Shown in pieces: positions 9,532 through 19,974 of a stretch of 64,000 nt of DNA. Source of the DNA: Flavobacterium covae (lineage in GTDB: Bacteria; Bacteroidota; Bacteroidia; Flavobacteriales; Flavobacteriaceae); contig CP067379.1 of the NCBI GenBank assembly GCA_019565575.1, forward strand, positions 992,001-1,056,000, in the 5' to 3' direction. Position 1 is the first letter of the stretch, and the number at the start of each line of letters is the position of its first letter. The notes beneath the pieces were generated by a model. It worked only from the letters and a program-made list of their open reading frames with translations. It searched no databases and was not told the origin of the DNA. A program made the position numbers and the translations under genes.

Positions 9532-10357
9532 TTTAAAAATTACTGTATTGGTGTTTTGTTTTTATTCTTGTCAAGACAATCTAAACGATACTAAAGTTTC
9601 AAAACCTAAATTGATTGTTGAAGGTTGGATTGAAGAAAATGGTGTGGCAAATGTAATTTTATCAAAAAGCATACCCACTAATACTAATTTTAACCAAAAT
9701 AATATTGATAAATATTTTTTAAGGGCAGCCAAAGTGACTGTTTCAGATGGGATAAATACTGAAATATTACATCTAAAAATGGTAAATGGGTATATTCCTC
9801 CTTTTATTTATACAGGAGAAAATATAATAGGTAAAAAAGGATTTACTTATACCTTAACGATAGAGTTTGACGGACAAGAATTAAGAGCTGAAACAAGTAT
9901 TCCTGAATCTGTACCTATAAAAGAACTAAGCATTGAAAAAATAGATGATTTTAAAAGAAAAATAGGAATAGAGTTTATAGATCCTGATAACAAAAATTAC
10001 TATCAAATAGGAACTAGAATAGTTGGAAAAGATTCATTATTTATCCCTACTTTATACGGAACAATTGACGACGAAACGTTTATTACAAAAAAGTAAAATT
10101 AAATTTATTAAAAGGGATTCAATTTTATCCAGTAGAAAATACCGAAACCTATTTTCCTTCCAGGTAAAATTATAGAAGTAAAATTAAGAACATTAGAAAA
10201 AAAGAGTTACGAATTTTGGAACAGCTGGCAAAATGATGTTTTAAATGGTCAAAATCCATTGTTTCCAGCCACTTTTAATCTAAAATCTAATATAAAAGGA
10301 GGCTTAGGAATTTGGGCTGGTTATGGTGCTGATGTAAAGATAATAAAAATAAAATAG
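9476..10357 (+). CDS. DUF4249 outer-membrane lipoprotein (frameshifts)
   Basis: The likely start is ATG 9476, overlapping the end of the TonB receptor. A hydrophobic signal leads to the lipobox cysteine in VLVFCFYSC. The mature part has the DUF4249 opening (PKLIVEGWIEENGVANVILSKS) and a closing GGLGIWAGYG motif. The frame breaks near 10090 (an A run) and again near 10155; read through, it ends at TAG 10355-10357. DUF4249 proteins accompany TonB receptors in Bacteroidota and probably sit on the outer membrane. Their exact role is not known. A strong terminator follows directly. The start is uncertain because no well-spaced ribosome site is visible. Confidence 0.75.
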
Positions 10358-10360
10358 TAT

Positions 10361-10387
10361 AAAAAAGCTGTCAAAGACAGCTTTTTT
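10361..10387. terminator. Bidirectional terminator
   Basis: AAAAAAGCTGTC pairs perfectly with GACAGCTTTTTT across a 3-base loop. It ends the TonB/DUF4249 operon and also overlaps the stop codon of the opposing lipoprotein gene. Confidence 0.85.
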
Positions 10388-11725
10388 ATTTATTTTTTAA
10401 AAAAGTTATAAAATCTTCTATTTGATTTTTTAAAGTATCAAATCCAGTAGAAAAATACACATTCATTGCAACTACTGAATTATCATCAAATTTTAGATAA
10501 TATTTGACATCATATCGCTCAACTTTTTGATAAACTGTTCCCATACTATATTCCCATGTTCCATTTCTCCAAACAAAAGGCGTATTACCTGGAAGATACG
10601 AGTTCAGATTTTGCTACAATACTAGCAATTTTATTTTTATCCTTTTTAGAAACTAAAACTAATTTGCTATGTTTATTATAAAGTTCAGCTTTTAAATCGC
10701 TTATCTTTTTACTTTTTTCATTAGATTTTATATAATAATCAGATGAAAAATAATTAGGTTTAGGAATACTGCTTTCAGCTTTTTCAAGTTCTGTCGTAGT
10801 AGTCTCAATATCACTTGATCCTAAAATAGCAAAATCATCTAGAATAGTTATCAAAGTATTTGCCTTACCATAATCTGTTGATGAAGAATTATGATTATCT
10901 AAAAACTGATCAATGTTACCATTTGAATCAAAATTATAACCTAAAATAGATTTACCATTATTTGTTAATAAAGCACTAGCAATTGATGGAGAACTATTTC
11001 TATTATTTTTGATTTCTAAAGCATAACCATCGTTTAATGTTAATTTTAAATTAGATGTTGTAGGAATATGATTGTTGTTATTGTATGTATTTACAACACT
11101 AATATTTCCAGAATCAACACCTTTTATTTTAATTGTAGCATCAACAGTTAAAGGTAAATGAATTTTATCTAGTACTTCATTAGATATTAGAACTGGAACC
11201 ATATTTCCTATATTCGGATCATACACCCATTGATAACGTTTTGGAGTATCAATTATATTAACTTTAATAGGAGAAGGCGTTGCGTTTAAAACTATTTCAG
11301 CGTCATTAGTAGTTCCTGAAATTTTAGAAGGATACCTAAAAGTTAAGTTATTTGTTGAAACTGTTTTTTCCCATCTTTTAACAGTATTATTCCAAGTGTA
11401 TATACCAAAAACATCAGACACATTAAAGACATCACTTATACCATTATTATTACCACCACTTAAGATATCAATTCTATCAATTTCCAATAATTTATCTAGA
11501 TTTTGAATGGCTTCAATAGTTGAAGATGTTTTTGTTTTTTCAAACTCTGAAACAGTTGCTTTTGCTTCTGTTTCTAATTTCAATTTTTTTGTTCTGAAGT
11601 TAAGGAAGAATAAGGTGCATCCAATAAACCAGTTACTGATACTGGAGTTTCCTCAATGACTTCTTCGTTTTTTGAACAACCAAAAAGTACCTGTAAGGCT
11701 AGTAGCCCTAAAAAATTTTTTTCAT
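10386..11725 (-). CDS. Hypothetical lipoprotein (frame-disrupted)
   Basis: The start is ATG at 11725. The N-terminus reads as a lipoprotein signal (FLGLLALQVLFGC, lipobox Cys) once a T-run shift near 11712 is repaired. A second shift lies in an A run near 11586 and a third near 10590, after which the protein ends with FDTLKNQIEDFITFLKNK. Read through, it has about 445 residues. The middle contains an acidic, calcium-binding-like stretch (GGNNNGISDVFNVSDVFG). I do not recognise a defined family. It is probably surface- or periplasm-anchored. It is convergent with the DUF4249 gene and divergent from tex. Confidence 0.6.
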
Positions 11726-11839
11726 GAATAGTTTATTTAATTATGCAAAAATAAATTTTTAAATAAAAAAACAAAGCCCGAATTTTAAATTTTAAATTTT
11801 TTAATTTATATGGTATTTTAGCACTCTTATTTTTACAAA

Positions 11840-13963
11840 ATGACAAACATTGACTTTATACTAAAAGGAGTTCAAACGACTCCAAAAAATATCCAAAATA
11901 CACTTGAATTACTTTTACAAGATTGTACGATTCCTTTCATAGCTCGTTACCGAAAAGATACCACTGGTAATTTGGATGAGGTGGTTATTGAACAAATCGC
12001 AAAACTAAACAAACAATACGACGAAATTGTAAAACGTAAAGAAAGTGTTTTAAATTCGATTGCAGAACAAAATGCGTTAACCCCCGAATTAAAAAATAAA
12101 ATAGAAGCCAGTTTCGATCTTCAGGAAATAGAAGATTTATACCTACCTTATAAAAAGAAAAAGAAAACCAAAGCCGATGCGGCTCGCGAAAAAGGATTAG
12201 AACCTTTGGCTAAAATTATTATGAGCCAGCGTAATGACGATGTCGATTTCTTAGCCAGCAAATATTTGAATGACCAAGTGGCCAATGAAGAAGAAGCCCT
12301 TCAAGGAGCTCGTGATATTATTGCCGAATGGATTAACGAAAATATTTTTATTCGTAAAAACTTACGCCGAATGTTTCAGCGAAAAGCCGAAATTACAACT
12401 AAAGTAGTAAAAGCTAAAAAGGACGAAGAAGAAGCTCAAAAGTACAATCAGTATTTTGATTGGGCAGAACCCATAAGCAAAGCCCCGTCACATAGATTAT
12501 TAGCCATGCTTCGCGCTGAAGCCGAAGGTTTTGTAAAATTGAATGTCGAAATAGAAAAAGAAGAAGCCATAAATTTTATTGAAGATAACATCATTAAAGG
12601 AAATAACGATACGACTCCACATATTGAATTAGCCATCAAGGACTCGTACAAAAGATTATTAGAACCAGCCATTTCTAATGAAACCTTACAAGAAGCCAAA
12701 GAAAAAGCCGATATCAAAGCAATAGATGTTTTTGCAGGGAATTTAAGTCAGTTGTTATTAGCACCACCATTAGGAGAAAAACGAATTTTAGCCATCGATC
12801 CAGGGTTTAGAACAGGTTGTAAAGTAGTTTGTCTAGATGAACAAGGCGATTTATTGTACAACGAAACTATTTTTCCGCATGCGCCTCAAAATGAAACAGC
12901 AATGGCGATGAAAAAAATAAAATCGATGGTCAACGCTTATAATATCGAAGCGATTTCAATAGGCAACGGAACAGCAAGTCGTGAAACCGAATTTTTCATT
13001 AAAAAAATTGCCTTTGATAAGCCTGTTCAAGTATTTGTGGTGTCAGAAGCAGGAGCTTCGGTATATTCGGCATCAAAAATTGCAAGAGACGAATTTCCTA
13101 ATTATGATGTCACCGTTCGTGGTGCCGTTTCTATTGGACGCCGCTTATCGGATCCTTTAGCCGAATTGGTTAAAATTGACCCGAAATCTATTGGTGTAGG
13201 GCAGTACCAACACGATGTGGACCAAACCAAGTTAAAAGAGGAATTAGATACCACGGTAGTACGTTGCGTAAACTCCGTGGGGATTAATATCAACACAGCG
13301 AGTAAATCCTTGTTGAGTTATGTATCTGGAATAGGCGAAAAAATGGCCGAAAACATTGTCAATTACCGTTCAGAAAACGGTGCGTTTGAAGAACGAAGCC
13401 AACTGAAGAAAGTCCCTCGATTAGGAGATAAAGCGTTCCAACAAGCAGCAGCTTTTATCCGAATTAAAGACGGAAAAAACCCATTAGACAATTCGGCAGT
13501 ACACCCAGAATCATACAAAATGGTCGAAAAAATGGCCAAAGATTTAGGAATCAAAGTAGCCGAACTAATTGGAAACAAAGAAAAAATAGACAAAATAAAA
13601 CCTGAAAATTACACTACGCCTGATGTTGGAATTTTAGGAGTTAAAGATATTTTAAAAGAATTAGTAAAACCAGGACTAGATCCACGCAAAGCCGCCAAAA
13701 TTTTTGAATTTGACCCCAATGTAAAAACCATCGCCGATGTGCGAAGCGGGATGATACTTCCCGGTATAGTGAATAACATCACGGCATTTGGTTGCTTTGT
13801 CGATGTAGGCATCAAAGAAAGCGGACTCGTACATATTTCCCAACTCAAAGAAGGCTATGTGGCCGATGTGAATGAAGTAGTCAAACTCCACCAACACGTA
13901 CAAGTGAAAGTCGTTGAGGTAGATGAAGCAAGGAAAAGAATCCAGTTGACGATGATATTGTAA
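11840..13963 (+). CDS. tex: Tex family transcription accessory protein
   Basis: An intact 707-residue protein of normal Tex length. The order is: N-terminal helical region (about 1-190), YqgF/RNase-H-like domain (about 320-450, opening ILAIDPGFRTGCKVV), helix-hairpin-helix repeats (about 490-560, LLSYVSGIGEKMAENIV) and a C-terminal S1 RNA-binding domain (about 637-707, GMILPGIVNNITAFGCFVD). Tex binds nucleic acid and affects transcription and gene expression broadly. Codon use is richer in G+C than in the neighbouring accessory genes. Its last 69 bases recur at 16988-17056, on the far side of three conflict-system genes. The present 3' end of tex may therefore have been brought in by the inserted segment. 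Confidence 0.95.
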   Translation: MTNIDFILKGVQTTPKNIQNTLELLLQDCTIPFIARYRKDTTGNLDEVVIEQIAKLNKQYDEIVKRKESVLNSIAEQNALTPELKNKIEASFDLQEIEDLYLPYKKKKKTKADAAREKGLEPLAKIIMSQRNDDVDFLASKYLNDQVANEEEALQGARDIIAEWINENIFIRKNLRRMFQRKAEITTKVVKAKKDEEEAQKYNQYFDWAEPISKAPSHRLLAMLRAEAEGFVKLNVEIEKEEAINFIEDNIIKGNNDTTPHIELAIKDSYKRLLEPAISNETLQEAKEKADIKAIDVFAGNLSQLLLAPPLGEKRILAIDPGFRTGCKVVCLDEQGDLLYNETIFPHAPQNETAMAMKKIKSMVNAYNIEAISIGNGTASRETEFFIKKIAFDKPVQVFVVSEAGASVYSASKIARDEFPNYDVTVRGAVSIGRRLSDPLAELVKIDPKSIGVGQYQHDVDQTKLKEELDTTVVRCVNSVGININTASKSLLSYVSGIGEKMAENIVNYRSENGAFEERSQLKKVPRLGDKAFQQAAAFIRIKDGKNPLDNSAVHPESYKMVEKMAKDLGIKVAELIGNKEKIDKIKPENYTTPDVGILGVKDILKELVKPGLDPRKAAKIFEFDPNVKTIADVRSGMILPGIVNNITAFGCFVDVGIKESGLVHISQLKEGYVADVNEVVKLHQHVQVKVVEVDEARKRIQLTMIL
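13895..13963 (+). repeat. Direct repeat copy A: 3' end of tex (proximal island boundary)
   Basis: The last 23 codons of tex including the stop. They match 16988-17056 at 63 of 69 positions. Of the six differences, four are silent third-position changes, and two in one codon change Val to Leu. Both copies could therefore encode a working Tex C-terminus. Confidence 0.9.
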
Positions 13964-13996
13964 TTATTTGTAGATTTAAATCTAAAGAATGAATAG

Positions 13997-14941
13997 ATGG
14001 ATTATAGATTAGAATTGTTGGATGATAAAAAATTTGAAGATTTAGTTAATACCATTTGCCAAAAAATACTAGGTATGGGCGTAATTGAGTTTTCAGAAGG
14101 AAAAGATGGAGGAAGAGACGGGAAATTTACAGGAACTGCCCGAAATTTTCCGTCAGATACATCAGATTGTTGGAAAGGAAAATTTATCCTTCAAGCAAAA
14201 TTTACAAGTAATCCTATTGCTTCTTGTTCTGATAAGGAATTTGAAAAAATTATAAAAAAGAAATACCAAGTATAAAAAAATTAATACAAAATGGAGATAT
14301 TGATAATTATCTAATTTTTACAAATAGAAAAGAAGCTGCAATTAAAGGTGAAAGATTATTAAACTTAATTAGAAAAGAAACAGGACTAATTAATGTTGAA
14401 ATTTTTGGAAAGGAAACTATAAATAATAGATATTTAAATCAATTTAAAGATATTGTAAAACAATTTGAATTAGACAAACACCATATCCCTTTTGATTTTT
14501 CTGAAGAAGAAATAAAAGATATTATTTTAGAATTTAAAAATCAATTACCAAATATTACCCAAGATATTAAATTGAAAGTTGATGAGCTAAAGTATGATTT
14601 TGATAGAATTGAAATAGAGGATAAAAACAAAAAAAAATGATTTAACTAAAGATTATTTCGAAAATGAAATATTAAAAAAATCATTACCAGATATAATAAA
14701 AATAAAAACCTTTTTGGAAGATGATAGAAACGCTGAGTTTAGAGACTATTATTTTGATGTAGCATCTGAATTAAGTGCATTAATTACTCTAAAAAGAGAT
14801 AATTTTGAAATGTTTGATGAAATTTTTGTTTTTATCTATCAAAAAATTGCAGATGGTAATGTAGAAATAAAAGGAGGAAAAAGATATATCTTTACACTTT
14901 TGTATCATATGTATATGGATTGTGAAATAGGATTAAAATGA
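13997..14941 (+). CDS. ABC-three-component system effector with REase-like N-terminal domain (frameshifts)
   Basis: The start is ATG 13997, 33 bases after tex. Residues about 1-75 resemble a restriction-endonuclease fold: FEDLVNTICQKIL, then SEGKDGGRDGKF, then FILQAKF, giving a D...QxK active-site pattern as in Mrr-like nucleases. The long C-terminal helical region (about 100-310) is typical of the effector-coupled protein of ABC-three-component systems. The frame breaks in A runs near 14262 and 14632; read through, it ends at TGA 14941. The stop overlaps the start of the next gene (ATGA), so translation is coupled. I infer that the nuclease is held inactive until the ATPase and middle component sense invading DNA. 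Confidence 0.7.
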
Positions 14942-15179
14942 TAAAACCTAACAGACATACAAACCCAGATTTTTCAGTAATTAACATTAGTGCTTTTATA
15001 ATAAAATTGTTAAAAGCTAATTATAACATTGAATATGGGAAATTGCAGAATAAAGTAATTCAAGAATTAGGAGAAAAAGCAACAGAGAATTATCCTTATG
15101 CACTTAATTTTTGTACATACTTGGAAAAATTAAATATCAAGAAATCACAGATACATTTGCTTTAGATGAAACTGAGTAA
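14938..15179 (+). CDS. ABC-three-component system middle component (type 6-like)
   Basis: A small protein of about 80 residues opening MIKPNRHTNPDFSVINISAF, as in the short middle components of ABC-three-component systems, which are winged-helix-like adaptors between the effector and the ATPase. The uninterrupted frame stops at 15165. A one-base shift near 15128 (AAAAAT) restores KYQEITDTFALDETE and a stop at 15177-15179. Start and stop overlap both neighbours (ATGA at the front; the ATPase ATG at 15166 lies inside its last codons). This arrangement is typical of a tightly coupled operon. The assignment rests on size, opening motif and position. Confidence 0.7.
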
Positions 15180-16971
15180 ATTATATAGTAATAAAGAAAA
15201 CTTTAAAAACATTTTATTCAATTTGAATGGATTAAATGTTATTTATGCTGAGGTTAAAACAGACATCAAGGATAAGAGAAACTCCCATTGTCTTGGTAAA
15301 ACTAAAGTAGCAGAATTAATTGATTTTTTACTTTTAAAAAAAATTGATAAAAAGATTTTCTTTTAAAGTGGGACTTAAATGGTAAACACTTGTTTACAGA
15401 ATATATTTTTTATCTAGAAATTGAATTAAATGATGGTAAACTTTTAACGATTAAAAGAGGTGTTGAAAATAACACTAAAATATCGTTTAGTTTGTCCGAA
15501 AGTAGAAATGAAGAATTTCTTCCTCCGTCAGAATACCAATATCAAAATTTATCTATTGACAAAGCGAGAGAAGTTTTATCAGAATTTTTAAAATATGATT
15601 TCTTTTTCAATAAAAACTATGATTACAGAAAATTATTAAGTTATTGTTTGAGAACTCCTCCTGATGACTATAAAGATGTTTTTCAATTATCAAAATTTTC
15701 TAATGGAAAACATAAATATTGGAAACCAATAATTTTTGACTTATTGGGATTTGATGGTGAGTTATTGCTTAAGAAATATGAAAATGATGACGAGATTGAA
15801 GAATTAAAAGGTTTTATAGGAACATTAAAGAGGGAATATCGAATAGATAAAAAAGATAGAGATATTTTAATTGCCGAAAGACAATCGATAGAACAAAACA
15901 ATGCTGAAATAGAGAAAAAAATTGATGCTTTTAATTTTTATGAGCAAGATAAAAAACTGATTCAGAATGGTATAGATAAAATAGAAAATTCAATCAGTGA
16001 TTATAATTCTATTTCATATAGCTTAAATTATGAGATTGATAAATTAAAAAAATCTATTCAAAAAGAGTTTGCTTTCGATATAACCAAAGTTCAGCAAGTT
16101 TTTGAAGAAACTGGAATTTATTTTGGTAATCAGATTAAAAACGACTACCAAGAACTTTTGAATTTCAATTCTAAAATCACTATTGAACGTAATAAATTAA
16201 TTAAAAAAGTATTATCAAGTAAACAAAAAGAATTAGAAAAAATCAACTTTGAATTAAAAGAATTAAATTCTAAAAAGAAGAACTTTTATCAATTATACAA
16301 GATACTGACACTTTTAAGAAATTTAAGGCACACCAAAAATCATTAGCCAAGAAAGAGGAGGAACTAAACGAAGTAAATGAAAAAATAAAATATATTGATT
16401 TGATTTTTTCTAAAGAAGAAGAAATTGAATCAAAAAAGAAGAAATTGAAGGAACGATAAATAGATTAAAGTATTTATCAAGTCATACCGAAGAGAATGAA
16501 AAATACTCAGAGATAAGAAAAAAATTTCGTGACTATTATAAGTTTATAATGGACGAAAATGCAAATATTTCTTGGCATTTAAACAACAATAATAATATTG
16601 ATTTTCCAGCGCCAAAAATACTAGATAAAACAAATACAAATACATCTAAAGATGAAGGAACTACATATAAGAAAATACTTTGTGTAGCTTTCGATTTAGC
16701 AATTTTAACAAGTTATAATAATCAATCTTTTTTTAGATTTATTTATCATGATGATGTTCTTTCTACTCAAGATAATGGTATAAAGATTAGGTTATTAACA
16801 CTTATACAGAACTTATCGAAAAAATACAATATACAGTATATGTTATCGGTTATTAAATCCGATTTACCCGTTGATGAAAATGATGTTATTACTTATTTTA
16901 ATGATAACGAAGTTGTATTAAAACTAAATGATAAAGACGATAGAGGAACTTTGTTTGGATTTAGTTTTTAA
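15166..16971 (+). CDS. ABC-three-component system ATPase, DUF2326 family (frameshifts)
   Basis: Read through shifts near 15355, 16300 and 16435, it is a protein of about 600 residues. It opens MKLSKLYSNKENFKNI...LNVIYAEV and has the unusual Walker A of this family, HCLGKTKVAELIDFLLL, lacking the usual first glycine. A long coiled coil spans about 200-430. The C-terminal half-site holds LCVAFDLAIL and the Walker-B-like FIYHDDVL. This SMC/Rad50-like layout is the DUF2326 ATPase of ABC-three-component conflict systems, believed to sense DNA and to switch on the effector nuclease. It is the third gene of the operon and ends 16 bases before the second copy of the tex 3' end. Confidence 0.8.
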
Positions 16972-16987
16972 AAGATAAAATCTTTAG

Positions 16988-17056
16988 CACGTTCAATTAA
17001 AAGTCGTTGAGGTAGATGAAGCTAGGAAAAGAATTCAATTGACGATGATATTGTAA
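16988..17056 (+). repeat. Direct repeat copy B: orphan tex 3' end (distal island boundary)
   Basis: This 69-base sequence is in the same orientation as tex and encodes its last 23 codons including the stop. It has no upstream tex sequence attached; before it lies only the end of the DUF2326 gene. It is followed by the strong terminator expected after tex. It is most simply the original tex 3' end displaced by the insertion. Confidence 0.9.
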
Positions 17057-17101
17057 ATTTTTAAAAGAGAGTTAAGGCTCTTGAAACCACTGTAAAAAAA
17101 C

Positions 17102-17156
17102 AAAAATCCCAATTTTCAATAACGATCGACTAATCAAATTGAAAATTGGGATTTTT
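17102..17156. terminator. Strong bidirectional terminator
   Basis: A 19-bp perfect stem (17102-17120 with 17138-17156) containing AAATCCCAATTTTCAAT, with a 17-base loop and flanking A/T runs. It lies between the displaced tex end and the convergent delta-60 gene. It was probably the native tex terminator. Confidence 0.9.
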
Positions 17157-17161
17157 TTAAG

Positions 17162-19660
17162 TTATTCCTTAATAAACTTTTTAATTATTTCTTCTTTATC
17201 CGTTTTGATTTTAATTATATACAATCCTGATGGTAATTCAGAAACATTTATAGTTTTATTTATATCTTCATGTACAACCTTACCTTCTAAATTTAATATT
17301 TGGATAGAAGAGATGGAAGAATCATTATCTAAATTAATGTTTAAAATATTACTAGTTGGATTTGGAAAAATAGAAATATTAGTTGTTCTACTTAGTTTAA
17401 AGTTATTACTTTCCTCCTCTTTTGCAACAGAAATTTTAGGTGAACTAGAATTATTATATAAACTTACCAAGTAAGCGGTATTTATAGAATTTTTGTAGTT
17501 ATTAAAATTACCTGAAACTAAAATTTTTCCATTGCTAATAGGAGTAATAGATAAAACGGAATTATTAAAACCATTTTCTGTAATGAATGTACTATCTTTA
17601 GTTCCATTAGAGTTTAAACGGATAATATAATTTTCTTGATTTTCGTTAAAACTGGTAAAAGACCCTCCAACAATAATTTTTCCATCCGTTTGCATTAGCA
17701 TAACAGAAGGTGAACTGTTAAAACCAGTTCCAATGTTAAATGTTGTGTCTATAGTACCATTTGTATTTAATCTTACAAAGTAATTTGCACTAGAATTGTT
17801 GAAATTAGAGAAATAACCACTAACTAAAATTTTACTATCAGCTTGTAAAGTAATATTGTTTACAGCACTATCAAAACCAGTACCAATATTAAATAACGTA
17901 TCTTTAACCCCATCTGCTTTTAATCGAATTATATTTTTTTCAGCTTCATCATTGTATGAACTAAATTCACCTCCTACAATTAAATTTCCATTAGGTTCTA
18001 AAGCCATTGTTAATACATCTCCATCAAAACCAGTACCTGTGTTAAAAGAAGTATCAATGCTACCATTAGAATTTAGTTTAATAATTCGGTTTGCAGTAAC
18101 TTCATTATATTTTGTAAATTCACCACCTAAAAATATTTTTCCATCAGGTTGTAAAAGAATAACATTAATATTTCCATCAAATCCAGTTCCTGTATTAAAA
18201 GTTACATCCTTAGTCCCATCAGGGTTTAAACGGATAATATGATTTTCTGTAACTCCTTTGTAAGTACTAAAAGACCCTGCTACAATTAATTTCCTATCTG
18301 GTTGAACTACAATTACTGATACATTTTTATCAAACCCATTTCCTACATTAAAAGATCTATCTTTAGATCCATTAGGATTTAAACGGATGATATAGTTTGA
18401 TAAATTGTTTTTATAACGTGTGAAATGACCACCTAAAACTATTTTTCGATCCTTTTGTTCTACTGCGGTTAGTATAGTTTTGTCAAAACCAATATTAGGG
18501 TTAAAGTTTAAATCAAATGTTCCATTTGTATTTATTGAAACTATATTATTAGCTGAATATCCTTGACCATAAATAGTGAAATATCCTCCTGCTATGATTT
18601 TTCCACAAGGAAGAAGTGAAAGACAAATAAGGCTTCTTTTACAGCTTCCTGTACTAAAATTAAGGTCTTTTTTTCCATCAGGATTTAAACGAATTATATT
18701 AGTTTCTAAAGGACCAACATGTACATACGGTTTCCCTATTACAGCTATTACAATTTTTCCATCATTTTGGATAGCTAATGATCTTATAGCACCATCAAAA
18801 ACGACATCTGTATCGAAAGTTCCGTCTTTTGATCCATCATTATTTAATCGAATTAAATATTTTTGAGAAATACCATTAAAATTCTTAAAATTTCCTCCAA
18901 TAATAATTTTACCATTAGTTTGTATGGCAATAGAGTTAATTGTACTATCAAAACCACTACCATTATTAAAACTGTTATCTTTTGTACCATTTGCATTGAT
19001 ACGTATAAAATTATTTACAGTTTGACCTTTGTATGTTGAAAATAAACCAGTAACTAAGATTTTTCCATCAGCTTGAAGAGCCATATCAGTTACTAAATTA
19101 TCAAAACCTGTATTTGTTACAAATGAAGTATCGCTAGAACCGTTACTATTTAGCCTAGCTATTTTATTTTGAGTAGTCCCATTATAAGTGTTAAAATTTC
19201 CTCCAACAATAATTTTTCCATTAGGTTGTACGAGGATTTTAGTTACACTAGCATCAAATCCAGATCCAATTATAAAACTATTATCTTTAGTTCCATTACT
19301 ATTTAGTCGTATAATTTTATTTTGATTTACTCCGTTATAGGTGGTAAAATGTCCTCCTATAAGTATTTTTCGATCAGGTTGTACAGCAATACAAGTTATG
19401 TCATCATCAAGAAGTATTGTCGTAGAAAAAGATGGGTCTATTGTACCATTGCCATTTAATCGTACTATTTTTTTTACCAGTTGTCCAGAATATTTATGAA
19501 AAGTACCCGCTACAAGTATTTTTCCATCAGGTTGTACAGTAATAGTACTTACAGTACCATCAAATCCGTTTATTGAACCAAATTTTTGCGCAATTTGTCC
19601 AGGATTTTGCGCATTGCCAATAAGCGTAAAAAACATCAAAAGATATAAATATTTTCTCAT
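17162..19660 (-). CDS. Delta-60 repeat surface protein with T9SS type A sorting domain
   Basis: An 832-residue protein, intact. Signal peptide MRKYLYLLMFFTLIGNAQ. Residues about 25-740 are some 17 delta-60 repeats, each of the form RLNxNGTxDxxF...GFD...xxQxDGKIxVGGxF, which fold as beta-propeller-like blades. The last 80 residues form a T9SS type A sorting domain (ISIFPNPTSNILNI, then GLYIIKIKT and a Lys-rich end). The sorting domain directs export through the type IX secretion system, with attachment or release at the cell surface. Near-identical repeats favour recombination in copy number. The ligand or substrate is unknown. It is transcribed alone and convergent with the island. Confidence 0.9.
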   Translation of the reverse strand: MRKYLYLLMFFTLIGNAQNPGQIAQKFGSINGFDGTVSTITVQPDGKILVAGTFHKYSGQLVKKIVRLNGNGTIDPSFSTTILLDDDITCIAVQPDRKILIGGHFTTYNGVNQNKIIRLNSNGTKDNSFIIGSGFDASVTKILVQPNGKIIVGGNFNTYNGTTQNKIARLNSNGSSDTSFVTNTGFDNLVTDMALQADGKILVTGLFSTYKGQTVNNFIRINANGTKDNSFNNGSGFDSTINSIAIQTNGKIIIGGNFKNFNGISQKYLIRLNNDGSKDGTFDTDVVFDGAIRSLAIQNDGKIVIAVIGKPYVHVGPLETNIIRLNPDGKKDLNFSTGSCKRSLICLSLLPCGKIIAGGYFTIYGQGYSANNIVSINTNGTFDLNFNPNIGFDKTILTAVEQKDRKIVLGGHFTRYKNNLSNYIIRLNPNGSKDRSFNVGNGFDKNVSVIVVQPDRKLIVAGSFSTYKGVTENHIIRLNPDGTKDVTFNTGTGFDGNINVILLQPDGKIFLGGEFTKYNEVTANRIIKLNSNGSIDTSFNTGTGFDGDVLTMALEPNGNLIVGGEFSSYNDEAEKNIIRLKADGVKDTLFNIGTGFDSAVNNITLQADSKILVSGYFSNFNNSSANYFVRLNTNGTIDTTFNIGTGFNSSPSVMLMQTDGKIIVGGSFTSFNENQENYIIRLNSNGTKDSTFITENGFNNSVLSITPISNGKILVSGNFNNYKNSINTAYLVSLYNNSSSPKISVAKEEESNNFKLSRTTNISIFPNPTSNILNINLDNDSSISSIQILNLEGKVVHEDINKTINVSELPSGLYIIKIKTDKEEIIKKFIKE

Positions 19661-19974
19661 AATTTTTATTTAAATATCCAAATTAGATAAATAAGCTTAC
19701 AAAAACAAGCACCTTAAATTAAAATATAAACATCTATACAAAAACGAGTCAAATAAAGTTAATTTGTAAAAATATGTTTAATAATTAAGTTTATTATAAG
19801 GATAAAAAGAGTAAAAAACAAAAAAATACATTTTTTTAGATTAAATATTATTTTGATACCATTTAAACTTAAAATATACTAGATTAAAAAGTAAAATTCT
19901 CGATCTGTTTTTTTCATTTTTAAAACAACTCTAACAAACGGTTGAGTATATAATTGAAATCATCATTAGTTCGA

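Larger units (their letters stand above)
13964..17056 (+). mobile_element. Small genomic island carrying an ABC-3C conflict system, inserted at the tex 3' end
   Basis: Three co-oriented, more AT-rich genes lie between two copies of the tex 3' end, the classic footprint of insertion at the end of a conserved gene with regeneration of its coding sequence. No integrase, transposase or terminal inverted repeat is present in the segment. Movement by a recombinase acting in trans, or by homologous recombination with a donor genome, is inferred. The outer terminator of the original tex (17102-17156) now lies beyond the island. Confidence 0.7.

Noticed and set aside
12448-13903. Minus-strand open frames inside tex
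   Set aside because: They are shadows of an intact, well-recognised plus-strand gene.
17139-18866. Plus-strand open frames opposite the delta-60 gene
   Set aside because: They are antisense shadows of repeated codons in the minus-strand gene and have no start signals or family features.
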